Shown here in pieces: positions 21,996 through 33,984 of a stretch of DNA of 64,000 bases (its first letter is position 1; every line of letters starts with the position of its first letter). The notes beneath the pieces are model-generated. The model made no database searches and was not told the DNA's origin. It worked only from the letters and a program-made list of their open reading frames with translations. The translations under genes and the position numbers were made by a program. The stretch comes from Aurelia coerulea (lineage: Eukaryota; Cnidaria; Scyphozoa; Semaeostomeae; Ulmaridae), in NCBI GenBank assembly GCA_039566865.1, contig CM076960.1:11260501-11324500 (forward strand), written 5' to 3'.

Positions 21996-24900
21996 GGGGG
22001 GGGGGCGGATTATTGATATTATCTTTTTCTTAAAAACAGCAACAGAAGGTGCAAGTCTCAATTCAGGCTCAAGCTAGTTCCATTCGGATAAACAGTTAGG
22101 ATAGAAGCTAGACTTGAATTTTTCTGTCCTTGTCTTTAATCGCCCTATGACATCCTGGTCGCGTAGACGGTACTGCGAATGATGAAGAGGGTGTATTGGA
22201 TCTACTGTATACTCAGGGCTAAGATCATTTAAAAACTTATAGAACAAGGTAAGCTGTCTACTCCATCTTCGGGAACTTAGTGATTCCCAACCCAGCTCTG
22301 TGTTCAGCTTCTCTCGGGATGTTCCCCTCCATGTTCCTGTTACAGCCAAAGCAGCAGAATACTGAACAGACTCTAGCTTTTCCATTAAGTTTGGTAAAAT
22401 GATAGTTTGACTGAATTCGCACACTTTAGCAGGAATATGGTAAATGACATCACCATAGTCCAGATGGGGTCGAACATAGAGCTTATATAATTCATTTAGG
22501 GTATGCCTGGGCAGATATTTGGAGAGATATTTCATCAAACCAATGCCCTTTCTTGTTTTAGAGATAGCTGCTTTGATGTGAGCTGAAAAAGATAAGTTTG
22601 AGTCTAGGATACCCCCTAAATGTTTATGTTCATTCACTTTCTTCACAGGTTTGTCATTGAAAAGGATCATTGGGTGATCAATTTCAGTTTTCTTCTTTGA
22701 AAATGTCAATTCAACAGCTTGTTTTTGCGGATCAGGATTAAATGACATTCTCCAAGCGTGAGCCCACTGACTTATCAAGCCCAAGTCGTGGTTCATATCA
22801 TTGGCAGCTGTATTGGAATCCTCTACCACTGTGAAAAGTGATGTATCATCAGCAAATAGCTTAACATTGCAATTCAAGCCTACGGCTAGATAATTTATAT
22901 ACACCAGGAAAAGCAAAGGTCCTAACATAGAGCCATGGGGCACCCCTTCCGAAATATCTCCCCAATTAGAACTCTGCCCATTCAGTACAGTCCTCTGCTT
23001 TCGATCCTTGAGAAAACTTTGGATGAGAGAAAGAAGTTGTCCTGAGACACCACATCGTCTTAATTCATAAATTAGACCATCGTGCCATACCCTATCAAAT
23101 GCCTTAGAAATGTCAAGATACACAGAACGAACATCAAGGGGAGGGTTACAGTCAAAAGCGTTAAATACTGGATGTGTTATTGAGAGTAACTGGTTGATGG
23201 TTGGGTCTCCTGGGCGAAAACCTGATTGATTTGGGTTAAGTAGTTCATGTGATGCAAGATGTGAGTAAAGAGAATCGAAAATGAGTTTTTCAAGTATTTA
23301 TTTAAAAAATTGGCAAAAGAGAAATTGGACGGTAATTCCCCTTCACATTTTTCTCATTTTTCTTATGAACCGGCACTACATTTGCATATTTCCATATTTC
23401 GGGAAAAAGCCACGCCTCAAACAATTTGTAAAAATTATCTTGAGGGGCAGAACCAATGCAACATCGCTCAACTTTATCATCCTCACAGATATTTCATCCC
23501 AGCCATGTGCTTTATTAGGATTAAGTGATCATATGATTTTAACTATCTTTTCCTCAGAGATGACAAAATCACATATTAGAGTCGTAGTAATTGGAATATC
23601 TTGTGGAATTACACTACCTGTGTCAACAGTTCTGCACTGAAGTATAAAGTAGTCATTAAATATCTGTGCCTTTTCTGTAAAATCCGTTACAAACAGCCCG
23701 TTCTCAAGAAGTGGTGGTATTATGGGATTCTTAACTTTGTTTGGAACAGTATTTATCAAGGTCCAATAGGTTTTACTACTTGTCCCAGGATTAGCCAAGG
23801 TATTCTCAGCTTTAACCCTAATCCATATGGGCTTTTTTCGAGCTACCATTTATGGGGGGGGGGTGCTTTCCACCCCCCCTCTGAAAACTGCTTTAGACTC
23901 ATCCGAATTCAAAACAACTTGGCACAGTTATAGAACAGGTAATTTGTAGCTCGTAGCTTAATTTGGGTGTGGCTGCCACGCCTTGTGACGTCACAGTGAT
24001 GTCACAAAGCTGAAAATCTGTGAAAATCAGGCTTGCAAGTTGATTTCAAGTTTAATGAAGATTTTGCATCAACGTTGTGCAGTTTTTGGTTCAGTTTGAC
24101 AACATATGTGGTGATTAAATATTATTTCATTGAAAATAACGATTTTGGAGTGATATTTCGGCAGAAATTAGCCGATTTTTATGACGTCATTTATGCGATT
24201 AATTTATTCTATGTAAAAAGAGACCAAAAGAACCTGCAAAATGGTGATTATCTATAACAAATGTATCATTAGAGTGTTTTTCATTGAAAAAGTTCGAAAA
24301 AACTTGAAAAAATTGCTAATTAATCCAAAATGGCGGCCAAAATGACGTCATTATCAAAAAATGCTGACATCATCAAATTCCGGAAATTCCGGTATCAAAT
24401 TGAAGCCCTTCGTTTGCTGATTCATTTGCTGTATAATACTTCATAATTAAATCAAATAATTTCATTGAAATCATTGAAAACAATGATTTTGCTGCTACCA
24501 CCTTCCAAATATGGGCATGTCACGTGACCTGTGAGTCCTATTGTTCAAAAATTTTTCCACCAAAATGTGGCTAATAGATAATTAGTAAAAGTCAGGGAGG
24601 CTGGAGAACATAGCAAACGTCGTTTAAAAACGAGGCAAATAAAACCTTGAGGGGGGGGTGGAATCCACCCCCCATGTGGATTAGGGTTAAGGAAGTAATT
24701 CCGCTTGGCTTCCTCAATTAGTCTCGTGCCTTCAAATATCATCTGTTGTATACCTTCAAGCTTGTCATCTTGCTGACCACCCGTCACGAAACTTTTATAT
24801 GCAGGATTTTTTTCCTGAAAAAGTTTTTGATGGCTTTTATTATCCTGGGTGCGTGGCGAGGCCTAATTGTTTTAACCTTATTAGGAATGAAATTAGAATA

Positions 24901-25226
24901 AATATTCAAAAGGACTTCATTGAGTAGCTTTACCTGTTCATTAGGGCATGTTATGTTATTAAGATGTTCGTACCAAGCAAACATTTCAATGCTTTTCCTA
25001 ATGGCTACAAAGTCTGCCTTGTCGTAGAACCAAATCTTGCGAGTGTATGGAGGTAGTGTTATGTTTGAAACAGATAATTTACCGTAAACAATTTGATGGT
25101 GGCACTGCTCATGTAGTGAAGGATGAACACCAGACTCAACAATGAGATTAGGTTGATCAGTAAATATCAAATCAATACAGGATTTGGAATCGCCCATCAA
25201 ATGGGTTGGTTCTGATATCAACTGAT
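21996..25226 (-). mobile_element. LINE-1A copy F, interrupted by a TTAA MITE
   Basis: Open pieces 22074-23123 (RT with FADDTSLF and C-terminal half), 23529-23849, 24545-24787 and 24784-25221 (endonuclease C-terminus, with SEPTHLMGDSKSCIDLIF) give a copy from mid-endonuclease to near the ORF end. The RT substrate box is GVPHGSMLGPL instead of GVPQGSILGPL, and a deletion lies near 23130-23530. A TTAA MITE sits at 23816-24686. The copy is dead. It is truncated 3' at a C-tract (21996) and 5' at 25226. Confidence 0.8.
23816..24686. mobile_element. TTAACCCTA-family MITE, copy 1 (piggyBac-like)
   Basis: Ends are CCCTAATCCATATGGG and the complement of CCCTAATCCACATGGG, flanked by TTAA at 23812-23815 and 24687-24690. 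Deleting it with one TTAA rejoins the LINE frame around NYFLKA, as in the sister at 41589-41606. Near each end lies a G-run/C-run palindrome (23854-23880 and 24650-24674). CCCT ends with TTAA are typical of piggyBac. No coding sequence. Confidence 0.85.
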
Positions 25227-26162
25227 TTTATAGGAAACGATGAAGTTTGGCCAGTACTGAAAGTTTCTTAACCCTATATTAGTTGGGCTATTTGACACGT
25301 CTTATATTTGTTGGGGGGGGGGGGTGGCCAAAAAGCCTCCCTACCTAACTCATGATTGGAAATAGATAGAGCAAACAAATTGGTGTACTAATAGCCCCAG
25401 GCAGGCATTTATGAAAACATGAAACTTAATCTGAAATTAGCCACCATTATTGCTTACGTCAGCATTTTTCTTTGTGTGGTCAAGAGAAGTGGCAAAATTG
25501 GTAAAAATCAGGGAAAATGCGATAAAATATAATTTGGGGCATTATTTCCATCCAAACATGAGAATTATGATAGATTACATCAAATAACACTACCCTGTAA
25601 AATATATTTGCAAAATATTGCAATTTTGCTACCTTTTTCGCGAAAATTAATATTTGAGAATTGCCGATTTTGACAGAGTCAGGTCCGGAAAATTGTCTCC
25701 CTGTCCCTCATTTGTCAAAATATTTTTATAAAACTTCTTGGGTCGTTGCATAATAGGTAGCAGCAAAATTTCAGAGAGTTTCAGGGCCGTAATTGTTCTC
25801 CTATCAGAGTTATAACAAACAATCTACTAGGGGGAGGGGGGGGGGGCAAATTTGCCCCACCAACCAAAATAGGGTTAAAATTATCAGATTTTGAGTACTC
25901 AGAGTTTCTTACGAGTTTCTTGGAGGTTCCATAACTACCTGTGCCCTCGTGAACATTTCAAAACAAGACTTTTTTAAGCCTTTCCAATGATTAGACATTG
26001 CTCAAGTACCTTACGAGTAATATGATACAGGAAACAAGTGCAAGTAAATCAAAAGTATGTCAAGGATTTCCTTTATCAAAATAAATAGTTTCTTAACTTA
26101 TATTTTTGTAGCGATCTGAGAGTTGAGCTTCTCATGGGCAGTTTCTTATGAAAAAAAATACG
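25227..26162. mobile_element. TA-MITE family copy, interrupted
   Basis: It matches 4424-4796 from TTTGGCCAGTACTGAAA through CAGAGTTTCTTACGAGTTTC to the AAAAATACGTG end at 26162. The left terminus is clipped against the LINE at 25226. A TTAACCCTA MITE (25272-25874) is inserted inside; without it the copy is ~330 bp. Confidence 0.75.
25272..25874. mobile_element. TTAACCCTA-family MITE, copy 2
   Basis: Ends are CCCTATATTAGTTGGG and the complement of CCCTATTTTGGTTGG. TTAA lies at 25268-25271 and 25875-25878. Removing it restores the TA-MITE sequence seen at 4460-4480. G-runs lie near both ends (25313-25326 and 25831-25848). No coding sequence. Confidence 0.8.
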
Positions 26163-26790
26163 TGAAGGGGTGATTTTCTAATGGATGAACTCTGGTAGTC
26201 CAAATCTAGATATTTTCTATGATATCCACATAAAATGTGAAATTGATATGAAGGAGCTGCAAAATAGTATTTCATATGTTATTTTGCAGAAATGGCTATC
26301 TATTTTTTCACATTAAAAAAAGATGTACATGTCTTCCGTTCGTTGTTATTGTATTCTTACGCAAAATTAAATTTAGCATTTCATATTCATTTCATGAACC
26401 TGCTAGACGAGACGATAGCCATTTTTTGTGCTAAAAGGCAAGGGACACAATTCCTGAATTTATACGATGTTTTGGCTCATGCAATTGCTGATTACCACTC
26501 TTGCGATCTCACAAAACGACGAGATAAAGTAATGGGAGCAATGGTTATTGAAGAGGACATCACAAAATCTTTCGTTCTGGCCACGTTGGATGTTACAGCT
26601 CTTGCCATTCCTGAAATAATTATTATTTAGTCAAAGTTCATTGGAATCGTATGTTATTTGATGATAAATATCATGCAGCTGATCACTGAAATTTCCGTGC
26701 CCTTTATATTGACAAAGATGTTGCAAGAGGAAAGTCTGAACGATTTGTTGGAGAATTTGGCTGCAGACTACGGTCAAAAGAGTGGATTTT
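26163..26790. repeat. Old, diverged copy of the foldback-element arm
   Basis: From GAAGGGGTGATTTTCTAA onward it follows the right arm of the 56.7-62.2 kb element (61134-61760) with many substitutions. Shared blocks include GATGTACAT, GACATCACAAAAT, TTCATTGGAATCG and GCAGCTGATCA. The order is collinear. The ORFs at 26292-26630 and 26658-26879 lie in this repeat and are probably not genes. Confidence 0.65.
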
Positions 26791-27477
26791 TGCTATCAAA
26801 ACCAATTGAAATACTTTTCGCATTTGTGCAGCTTCATATTTTCAGTTTGTGGTCCTCATTTTGCAAGATAGAAATGTAAGTATCCGCTAATTTGTCCTTA
26901 TTTGTAACGACAGTGTGATGTTTTGTTAGGCCAGTCCCCGTTTTGCACCTACCCCTTGGCATTAACTACTGAAAATCGCGTGCGGTATTCATGTTAGCTT
27001 CAAACTAAAAAAGATTCAGATACTGTAGTGCTCTAAGTTTGGCATCTTTAAAGATGTTTTGAAGATTCTTAAACACGCAGAATGAGACCTTCGAAGTAAA
27101 GTATTTTGTATCCAGATGCATGTGAATACGTTTCTGTGTTTACTGAGGTTTATACTATGACACGTTACAGTGAGGTCAGTGAGGTCAAATTCGAAACTTC
27201 GACATTTCTCCAGATTGTGACATAATTCTTAGCCCCCGTGAACAGGTATGTATTCCAGTATTGGAAACAGGTCTGTGGAGAACTTTTTGAAAATCTTAAT
27301 TTTCCTTCCGTACAATCATTTTTTGGTGAAGGGTGGTAAAATCGTCCAGAAACAGCCTAAATTTGAATTTCAAAATTTCCAGGTCGGCTTTCCACTCCAT
27401 GGATTGGTTTTAGAAATTGTCACGTGCCAAGCCCGTTACCCAGTTAGGATATAATGCCTATCTTAAGGAAAATATAC
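26791..27477. other. Unassigned
   Basis: No gene or repeat recognised. Confidence 0.35.
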
Positions 27478-28412
27478 AGCAAATGTATTCATCTACCTAA
27501 AGAAAGCATTTGATACCGTAGATCATGACATTCTCCTTAAAAAGCTAATTAGGTATGGTATCACTGGTCTGGAACATTCTTGGTTTGTTTCATATCTGAA
27601 AAATAGACGGCAATACTGCAAAGTCAATGGTGCACTTTCGCAGATTAAGGATGTCACTTGTAGTGTTTCACAGGGCTCATGCCTTGGTACCTTACTATTC
27701 TTAATCTACATCAACGACCTCCTACTTGCAGGCGCGGATCCAGCCCGAAGTTGAAGGGGGGGGGCAACTTGCAAAGAGGGCGCCGAAAAGACAATAAAAA
27801 GTGAGCGCGCCGAAGGCACGCGAAAATTTTTTCGACGCTTTTTAGAGAAAATTCTTTGATGTACTTCTAAATAATACCTTGATTTATATGTTCCCCCTAT
27901 ATTTTAATCGAAACAGTTAAAAAATGGTGCGTTAGATTCAGGAGGAGGGGCGCTTTTCTCGCCAAAAGAGGGGCGCCGAGCTGAATTTTCATCGTGAAGG
28001 GGGGGGGGCAATTGCCCCCACTTGCCCCCCTAAATCCGCCACTGTCTACTTGCTCTGCGAAATTGCAATGTGACTATGTATGCAGACGACGCCAGTCTTT
28101 CATATGCATCAAAATATATCGAAGAGCTTGACCAATTTATGAACGAAGATCTTTAAGACTCACGCAATGATAGTTGGATACCGTCCTAAGCTTAAAAAGA
28201 CTTGTGATGAAGTCGTTGATCAGCATTCCTTTTCCATAAATGGCACACAAATAAAGACTGTCGAGAGGACTAAATACCTTGGTGTTCAATTGAACAGTCA
28301 TCTTGTCTGGGATGAGCATATAAAGTGTATGAGAACAAAAGTATCTCGAGCCTTAGGTTTTCTGAAGTATGCAAAGAAATTTCTCCCTGAGGAAACATTC
28401 AGTAAGATGTAA
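27478..28412 (+). pseudogene. LINE RT fragment interrupted by a hAT MITE
   Basis: The frame begins at NVFIYLKKAFDTVDHDILL (catalytic Asp block), continues through SQGSCLGTLLFLIYINDL, is split by the MITE at 27729-28044, and resumes through MYADDASLSYAS (catalytic DD). After a stop near 28155, 28167-28412 encodes VERTKYLGVQLNSHLVWDEH and ends at 28412, where the LINE is cut. Both ends of the element are missing. Confidence 0.8.
27729..28044. mobile_element. 316-bp hAT MITE
   Basis: Ends are CAGGCGCGGATCCAG and the complement of CAGTGGCGGATTTAG. Flanks are CCTACTTG (27721-27728) and TCTACTTG (28045-28052), an 8-bp duplication with one change. With it removed, the LINE frame runs through. G/C runs lie just inside each end. 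No coding sequence. Confidence 0.85.
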
Positions 28413-30334
28413 AGTCCGGAGGGAGAATGAGATGTATTTCCACCGACAATATAGGGTTTTTTCGGTTTTTTATGCGCACGCACACTCGGTTTGAAGCAGA
28501 GGCGTCTTATTTTAGCGAGCTTGATACATCGAGACAAGGCAAAGGCAAATTTTCATACTTGTAAAAGCAGTGCTAGACTCACTACACAAGTCATTCAGTG
28601 CTTTTCGAGAAAAATCGTGAAATTCGTTGATTAGTTTTGCAATCAGAAATCTGTCAGTTAATCCAATTCGATCTAACACAGTTTGTTAGAATGATTTTCC
28701 ATGAATAACAAAACTTGAAAGGTACCTCAACTTCCAACATTGCCTCTGATCACTGCTACTACTAGAGTTTCTTAATGTCTTGGAAGGGCCTTTTTTCTTA
28801 TGAGAATAAGAATGCACTCTTTACAAACTGGTTTGAAATAGATTTTATGATTTTCAACGGAATTTTCTTGCCTCTGAAATGTTAGGTGTACAGTCTTGAG
28901 GAGATTAGCATTACTGTTAAAAAAATCATGAAATATGTCAAATTTGCTCATGTTGATCAAACAAAATCTTCTGGTAACCCTTGACATATTCCAAAACATC
29001 TTTTTCTACCAATAGAATTTGATTAAAAATGAAACCACCATTCTGCACAGATACACACACAAATAAAAGCAGAGAAATTCAAAGGCCTTGCTGCAAAGGG
29101 GTCATTGACCCACAAGTAAAATTCAAATAAGAACCTAACAGTCCTAATTTCAAAAGCTTCTAAAATACATAATTAGTTACTAATTACAAAGTCTAACTTG
29201 AAGGAATCCTTGATTGTTCTCATGAAAAAACTATTTTTATATGATTCAGTTCTACATTGCATGTGTACGAAACTAAATGAATCAGTCTTGTTTTGTCTTG
29301 TTTTCCTCGTCTTTTCCATGACATTTCAATTACATTTCATTTGAACTACATTTCAATTTCTTGGTTGCAGTTGCAGATGTGCAACGAGGTGTTTTAGTTT
29401 TTGCCTTTGATGCTTCATTAGGTTGTATTGATGAAAGTACAGTAAGATTAGATTTATGGTATGTTCTCATACGAAACTGCTATAAGAATTTATGACATGC
29501 GCACTTAGGCCTAGCATGGCTTACTTTTATCTGAATTTACTGATCCAGCATCAGCTCCCAAACAGATACAAGAGCATGCAAATGGAAAGTTGACTGAAAA
29601 AGATATTTGCTATACTACAGGAGGAGCATCGATGGGGTTAAGCTAAGCATGGCCGGCCTGCCATTCAATTCAAATTTGGCATTTTGAAGGCCTCTAAATG
29701 TGTTCCAAAAGCCAATCCAAATTATAAATGATGGGCCTATATGTACTCTATCTGCCGGTATTTTATGCACAAGAAACTGCTGGTACAGGCTCAGAAGAGA
29801 AACTATTTGATTTACTTTTATTGAAAAATCCAAATCATATATTTACTTTATCTTCGATTCTTGATCAGTGTTTCCTCTATCATTTGGAAGGCCTCTTGAG
29901 GAGAAAGACTTCAAAAACGGTTCATAAATGTTGAAAAGTATGCTCTTGCTTGCCGGGTATTATGTTATTTGTTTGGTAGCTAAAGATGGGTCAGTAAATG
30001 CAAGCAAAAGTGGGCTAGGCCCTAATGTTCAGTGCGTATAATATTATGAATTGTCATAGCAATTTCATCAGCACATACAAAAAATAAAACTTTTCTTACT
30101 GTGCTTTCACCAACCTCATTGAAGCATCAAGAGCCAAGCTAAAACTCCTTCGTTGCATGGCTGGAACAAAAAATTGAGATGATAGTGAAAACTGGTAGTA
30201 TCGTTGAATGATCAAGCATCGTTCCAACAGCTTTAACAGCTCCCGCTGGCCTGCGTCGAACGTGGAAGAACGCACTCAGCAATTGACTCGAACCATTTTT
30301 CTTCTGCCTCTCTTTCATTACTGATAAACCTCGT
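28413..30334. other. Unassigned
   Basis: No gene recognised. A short scrap of the TA-MITE (GAGTTTCTTAATG) is near 28768. Short ORFs (29615-29934, 30139-30369) have no known domain. Confidence 0.35.
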
Positions 30335-30975
30335 TCGCATCGTTCACCCATATCACCCGAATCACCCACTTTCTGCAGCCAGTCGATAAATTAATTTTTT
30401 CTCAGTGGCTCTCTCTTTTTCTTCAGTACTAAGGTACTTAAATACCTCGTTCAGCCAAATCACCCAAATCACCCACTTTCTGCAGCCGCGGATAAATTTA
30501 TTTTTTCTCAGTGACTCTTTCTTTCTTCAGTACTAAAATACCTCGTTAACCCAAATCACCCGAGTCACCTACTTTCTGCAGACAGTCGATAAATTTATTT
30601 TTTCTCAATGACTCTCTCTTTCCTTCTTCAGTACTAAATACCTCGTTCACCTAAATCACCCGAATCACCCAATTTCTGCAGCCAGTCGATAAATTAATTT
30701 TTTTCTCAATGACTCTCTCTTTCTTTCTTCAGTAATAAAGTACCTCGTTCACCCAAATCACCCGAATCACCCACTTTCTGCAGCCAGTCGATGAATTTAC
30801 TTTTTCTCAATGACTCTCTCTTTCGCTTTTCAGTACTAAAATACCTCGTTCACCTAAATTACCCGAATCACCCAGTTTCTGCAGCCAGTCGATAGATTTA
30901 TTTTCTCAGTCACTCTCCCTGTCTACTTCAGTACTAAAATAACTTGTTCACCCAAATCACTCACTTTCTGCTGGC
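30335..30975. repeat. ~100-bp minisatellite, about seven copies
   Basis: A unit holding TCACCCACTTTCTGCAGCC, AGTCGATAAATT, a T-run, TGACTCTCTCTTTC and TTCAGTACTAAAATACCTCG repeats with a spacing near 100 bp (blocks near 30361, 30467, 30563, 30662, 30766, 30866 and 30958). Copies differ at a few positions; the last is incomplete. The G-poor strand could affect a neighbouring transcript, but no function is evident. Confidence 0.85.
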
Positions 30976-31117
30976 ACTGGAGGAATTCAAAATTCGTTCT
31001 GAACAGCAAAGTATGCAAAGCAAGCAAGTGTGACGGTCGAGGTAGCGTTTCGTGGAAGACCAGTTATTTAGAAATTATCAGATCATGACAGCTTTTCTAT
31101 ACCACTGACCCAGTATA

Positions 31118-31531
31118 ATGGATGACCAATACAAAGATGCAATTATTGAAGCAATTCCAGCCATAAGAAACCAAAATAAAAGGCCTGACAGAGAACTTAT
31201 TGCCAAACATGTTGCTTCGAAGTATGGCCTAAATCCAAGCAGAGCAATAGAGATAATCGAAAAACTACTCACTGATGCTGTGTTTCACACCAGATGCCAG
31301 GCACTCCACCCACCCCAACCAACAACAAACGAGCCGCGCCCGCAGCACCAACATACCCATCGCAACCACGATGAATTTGTTGATGCCACGTGCGCAACCC
31401 ACCCGCCACCGGCCAAGGCAAGCACAATGCCCGACTTCCGATGCGAAACAGAATTTACAAGGAAAATAAACACTAACGACAAGGAAATTAAAATTACGTC
31501 CCCCTTGCAGGTAGCAGCAGCTAATCATTAG
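31118..31531 (+). CDS. ORF with SAMD1-like winged-helix N-terminus, fused to antisense LINE UTR
   Basis: It starts at ATG 31118. Residues 4-52 resemble a SAMD1-type winged helix, a DNA-binding fold: hydrophobic helix IIEAIPAIRNQ, the hallmark KRPDRELIAKHVASKYGL, and helix IEIIEKLLTD. From ~31274 on, the frame runs through the 3' UTR of the minus-strand LINE at 31274-33926, giving a His/Pro/Thr-rich tail of ~85 residues that is not conserved protein. The rest of the winged-helix gene is missing or lies beyond the LINE. It may be a first exon, a truncated gene or a transposon-borne domain. Domain assignment is from pattern only. Confidence 0.45.
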   Translation: MDDQYKDAIIEAIPAIRNQNKRPDRELIAKHVASKYGLNPSRAIEIIEKLLTDAVFHTRCQALHPPQPTTNEPRPQHQHTHRNHDEFVDATCATHPPPAKASTMPDFRCETEFTRKINTNDKEIKITSPLQVAAANH

Positions 31532-33926
31532 TAGCATCATTTTATTCAAAGCGTTGTGTTGCATTTATGTATTTTAAAGTTGCCTTAAGAATCTCTGTAT
31601 TAGAATCAACAGAAAACCTTTCATTACCATACAGCATCATTTCAAGTAATAGCGCGTTTGAATGATTTGACAAACCGTACGGTTGAACGTTGCGTTTACA
31701 CTATCGAGAAGATCTCTCCTGTATGCATCGTAAGCATGGCAGTGCAGCAAAAAGTGCTCCGTGTCCTCAACACCATCATTTGTGGGGCACAGTGGATTCA
31801 GTGTGTCTCTAAAATTGTGTCTAAATTTGTGCAGATTTAGCTTACTGAGACCAACTCGTAACTGCGTGAGTATTGCAAGACCTTTTGGGTCGTGAATGCT
31901 GTAGACTGGCTTAGGAGGAGGACGTATAAGAGATAATAGCTTGTTTCTGAAAATGCTGATTGTAGGTGATTCTCTTACTTCGTGGTCAAGCTTATTCCAT
32001 TCAAGCAAACAACTAGGGTAAAAGCTTGCATTAAAACATGCTGTTCGTGCACTGATTTGGCCAATTGTAGCTTGATGACGCAGGGGATACGAGGACTGCC
32101 GGAGTGGTGGAATTGGTAACCTTGTATAGTCAGGAGTGATATTATTGACAATTTTATAAAAAAGAACAAGACGCCTGCTCCATCGTCGGAGGTTGAGTGA
32201 TTCCCATCCAAGCTCATCGTACAATTTCACACGAGATGTGCCCTTCCAAGCACCTGTAACTGCAAGTGCTGCAGAATATTGAATAGATTCTAGCTTTTCC
32301 ATCTGATTTGAAAGTGCGATGTTCTGACTGAATTCACATACATTTTGTGGAGTATGATATATGACGTCACCATAATCCAAATGTGGTCGGACATATAGTT
32401 TATATAATTCATTTAATGTTTGTCGCGGCAAGTATTGCGAAAGGAAGCGCAACATTCCTATTCCTTGTCTGCATTTATTGATAGTTGCCTGGACATGACT
32501 AGCAAAGGACAATCTTGAATCTAGAACAATCCCAAGGTGTTTGTGTTCATCAACTTTTATGACAGGAGTATTGTTAGATAGAATAGGTGGATGGTCTGCA
32601 CGGATTCTCTTCCTTGAGAAGGTTACTTCGACTGCTTGTTTCGTTGGATCAGGATTAAAAGACAGTCGCCAGTTATGTGCCCAAAGCCTAATGAGGTTCA
32701 TGTCATGATTCATATCCTGGGCAGCTGCATCAGGATCGTGAACGACAGTAAAAAGCGATGTATCGTCAGCGAAGAGTTTAACATTACACCTCAAATTATC
32801 AGTTAAATCATTTATGTACACGAGAAAGAAAAGAGGCCCAAGGATTGAACCCTGAGGAACACCAGCTGTAATATCTCCCCAATGTGATGCTTTGCCGTTT
32901 AAGACAGTACGCTGCTTACGATCAGCTAAGAAACTCTCAACTAGTGAAAGCAGCTGACCAGAAACACCACATCGACGCAGCTGAAAATAAGACCTTCGTG
33001 CCAAACCCTATCAAATGCCTTAGATACATCTAGATATACCGATCGCACATCGAGAGGTGGATTGCAGTCAAAAGCTTCGAAGACAGTATGAACGATTGTT
33101 AACAACTGATTAATAGTTGAATCACCAGGGCGGAATCCCGATTGATTTGGATTAAGTAAGTCATGCATGTTTAGATGCTCGTAAAGAGTATCAAATATCA
33201 ACTTCTCGAGCATTTTTCCAAAAAGTGGCAAGAGTGAAATGGGGCGATAATTTTTCTTCAAATTTCTACTACCTTTTTTATGTACTGGAGCCATATTTGC
33301 TTGTTTCCAAACTTGAGGGAAGATGCCTGTACCCAAGCAACTTTCAAAAATTATTCGTAGGGGCAGTACAATTGCATGATCGCAAATTTTAATCATACGT
33401 GCTGAAATATCATCCCAACCGTGCGCTTTGCTTGGATTTAATGACCGAATAATCCTTAGTATCTTTTCATCGGATATTTGGAAATTTGTCAAGGGTGGAG
33501 CAAGTGGTGGAACTTTAGATGGTATTTCACTACCAGTTTCTAGGGTGGTACATTGGAGCATGAAATAATCGTTAAATATTTGCGCCTTATCAGTGAAATC
33601 TAGAACAAAGATGTCATATTCTTGTAAGGTCGGAATCACTGGCACTTTCGCTTTGTTTAAGATCTTATTTATCAGAGCCCAGTAAGATTTTCTACCAGTA
33701 GTAGGATTTGAAAGCGTACGCCCTATGTTGGTGAAGTATCTTTGCTTAGCGTCTTCGATTAAGGCTGAACCCTGCGATACCATATTCTCGATGTTCTCTC
33801 GCTTATCCTCTGGTTGACCATTTCTGATAAATGTTTTGTATGCCCTGTTCTTTTTACGGATAAAGTTTTTGATAGACTGTGTTACCCAAGGTGCCTGCCG
33901 TGGTCTAATCGTAGTAGGAATTATCA
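31274..33926 (-). mobile_element. LINE-1A copy C
   Basis: Minus-strand copy from the start of the endonuclease-RT linker (TIRPRQAPWVTQSIKNF at 33900) to the 3' UTR. It ends exactly at the second arm of the UTR paired element at 31274, with no A-rich tail. 5'-truncated at 33926, where a filler joins it to the BEL-2 LTR. Two main frames, 32941-33927 and 31637-33004, overlap at a frameshift near 33000. Confidence 0.8.
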
Positions 33927-33927
33927 T
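31637..33927 (-). pseudogene. LINE reverse transcriptase (copy C), one frameshift
   Basis: The first frame has the linker (RKKNRAYKTFIRNGQPEDKR), NYRPISLLPLFGKMLEKLIF, NQSGFRPGDSTINQLL and YLDVSKAFDRVWHE. After a frameshift near 33000, the second frame has GVPQGSILGPLFFLVYINDL, FADDTSLFTVVHD (catalytic DD), HKHLGIVLDSRLSF and the Cys/His C-terminus (CPTNDGVEDTEHFLLHC). All RT blocks are present and otherwise unbroken. The endonuclease is absent. The RT copies LINE RNA at a nicked target. Confidence 0.85.
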
Positions 33928-33984
33928 TTAATCAAATTATCTTTTAATCAAAGGACGTATTGTTTTAATCTTTTAATCATTAAA

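Noticed and set aside
30139..30369. Minus-strand ORF as the C-terminus of a hAT transposase
   Set aside because: CERGLSVMKE is loosely similar to a hAT C-terminal motif, but nothing else fits and the frame runs into the minisatellite.
30335..30975. CRISPR-like array
   Set aside because: The spacing is regular but the whole ~100-bp unit repeats; there are no unique spacers and the genome is eukaryotic.
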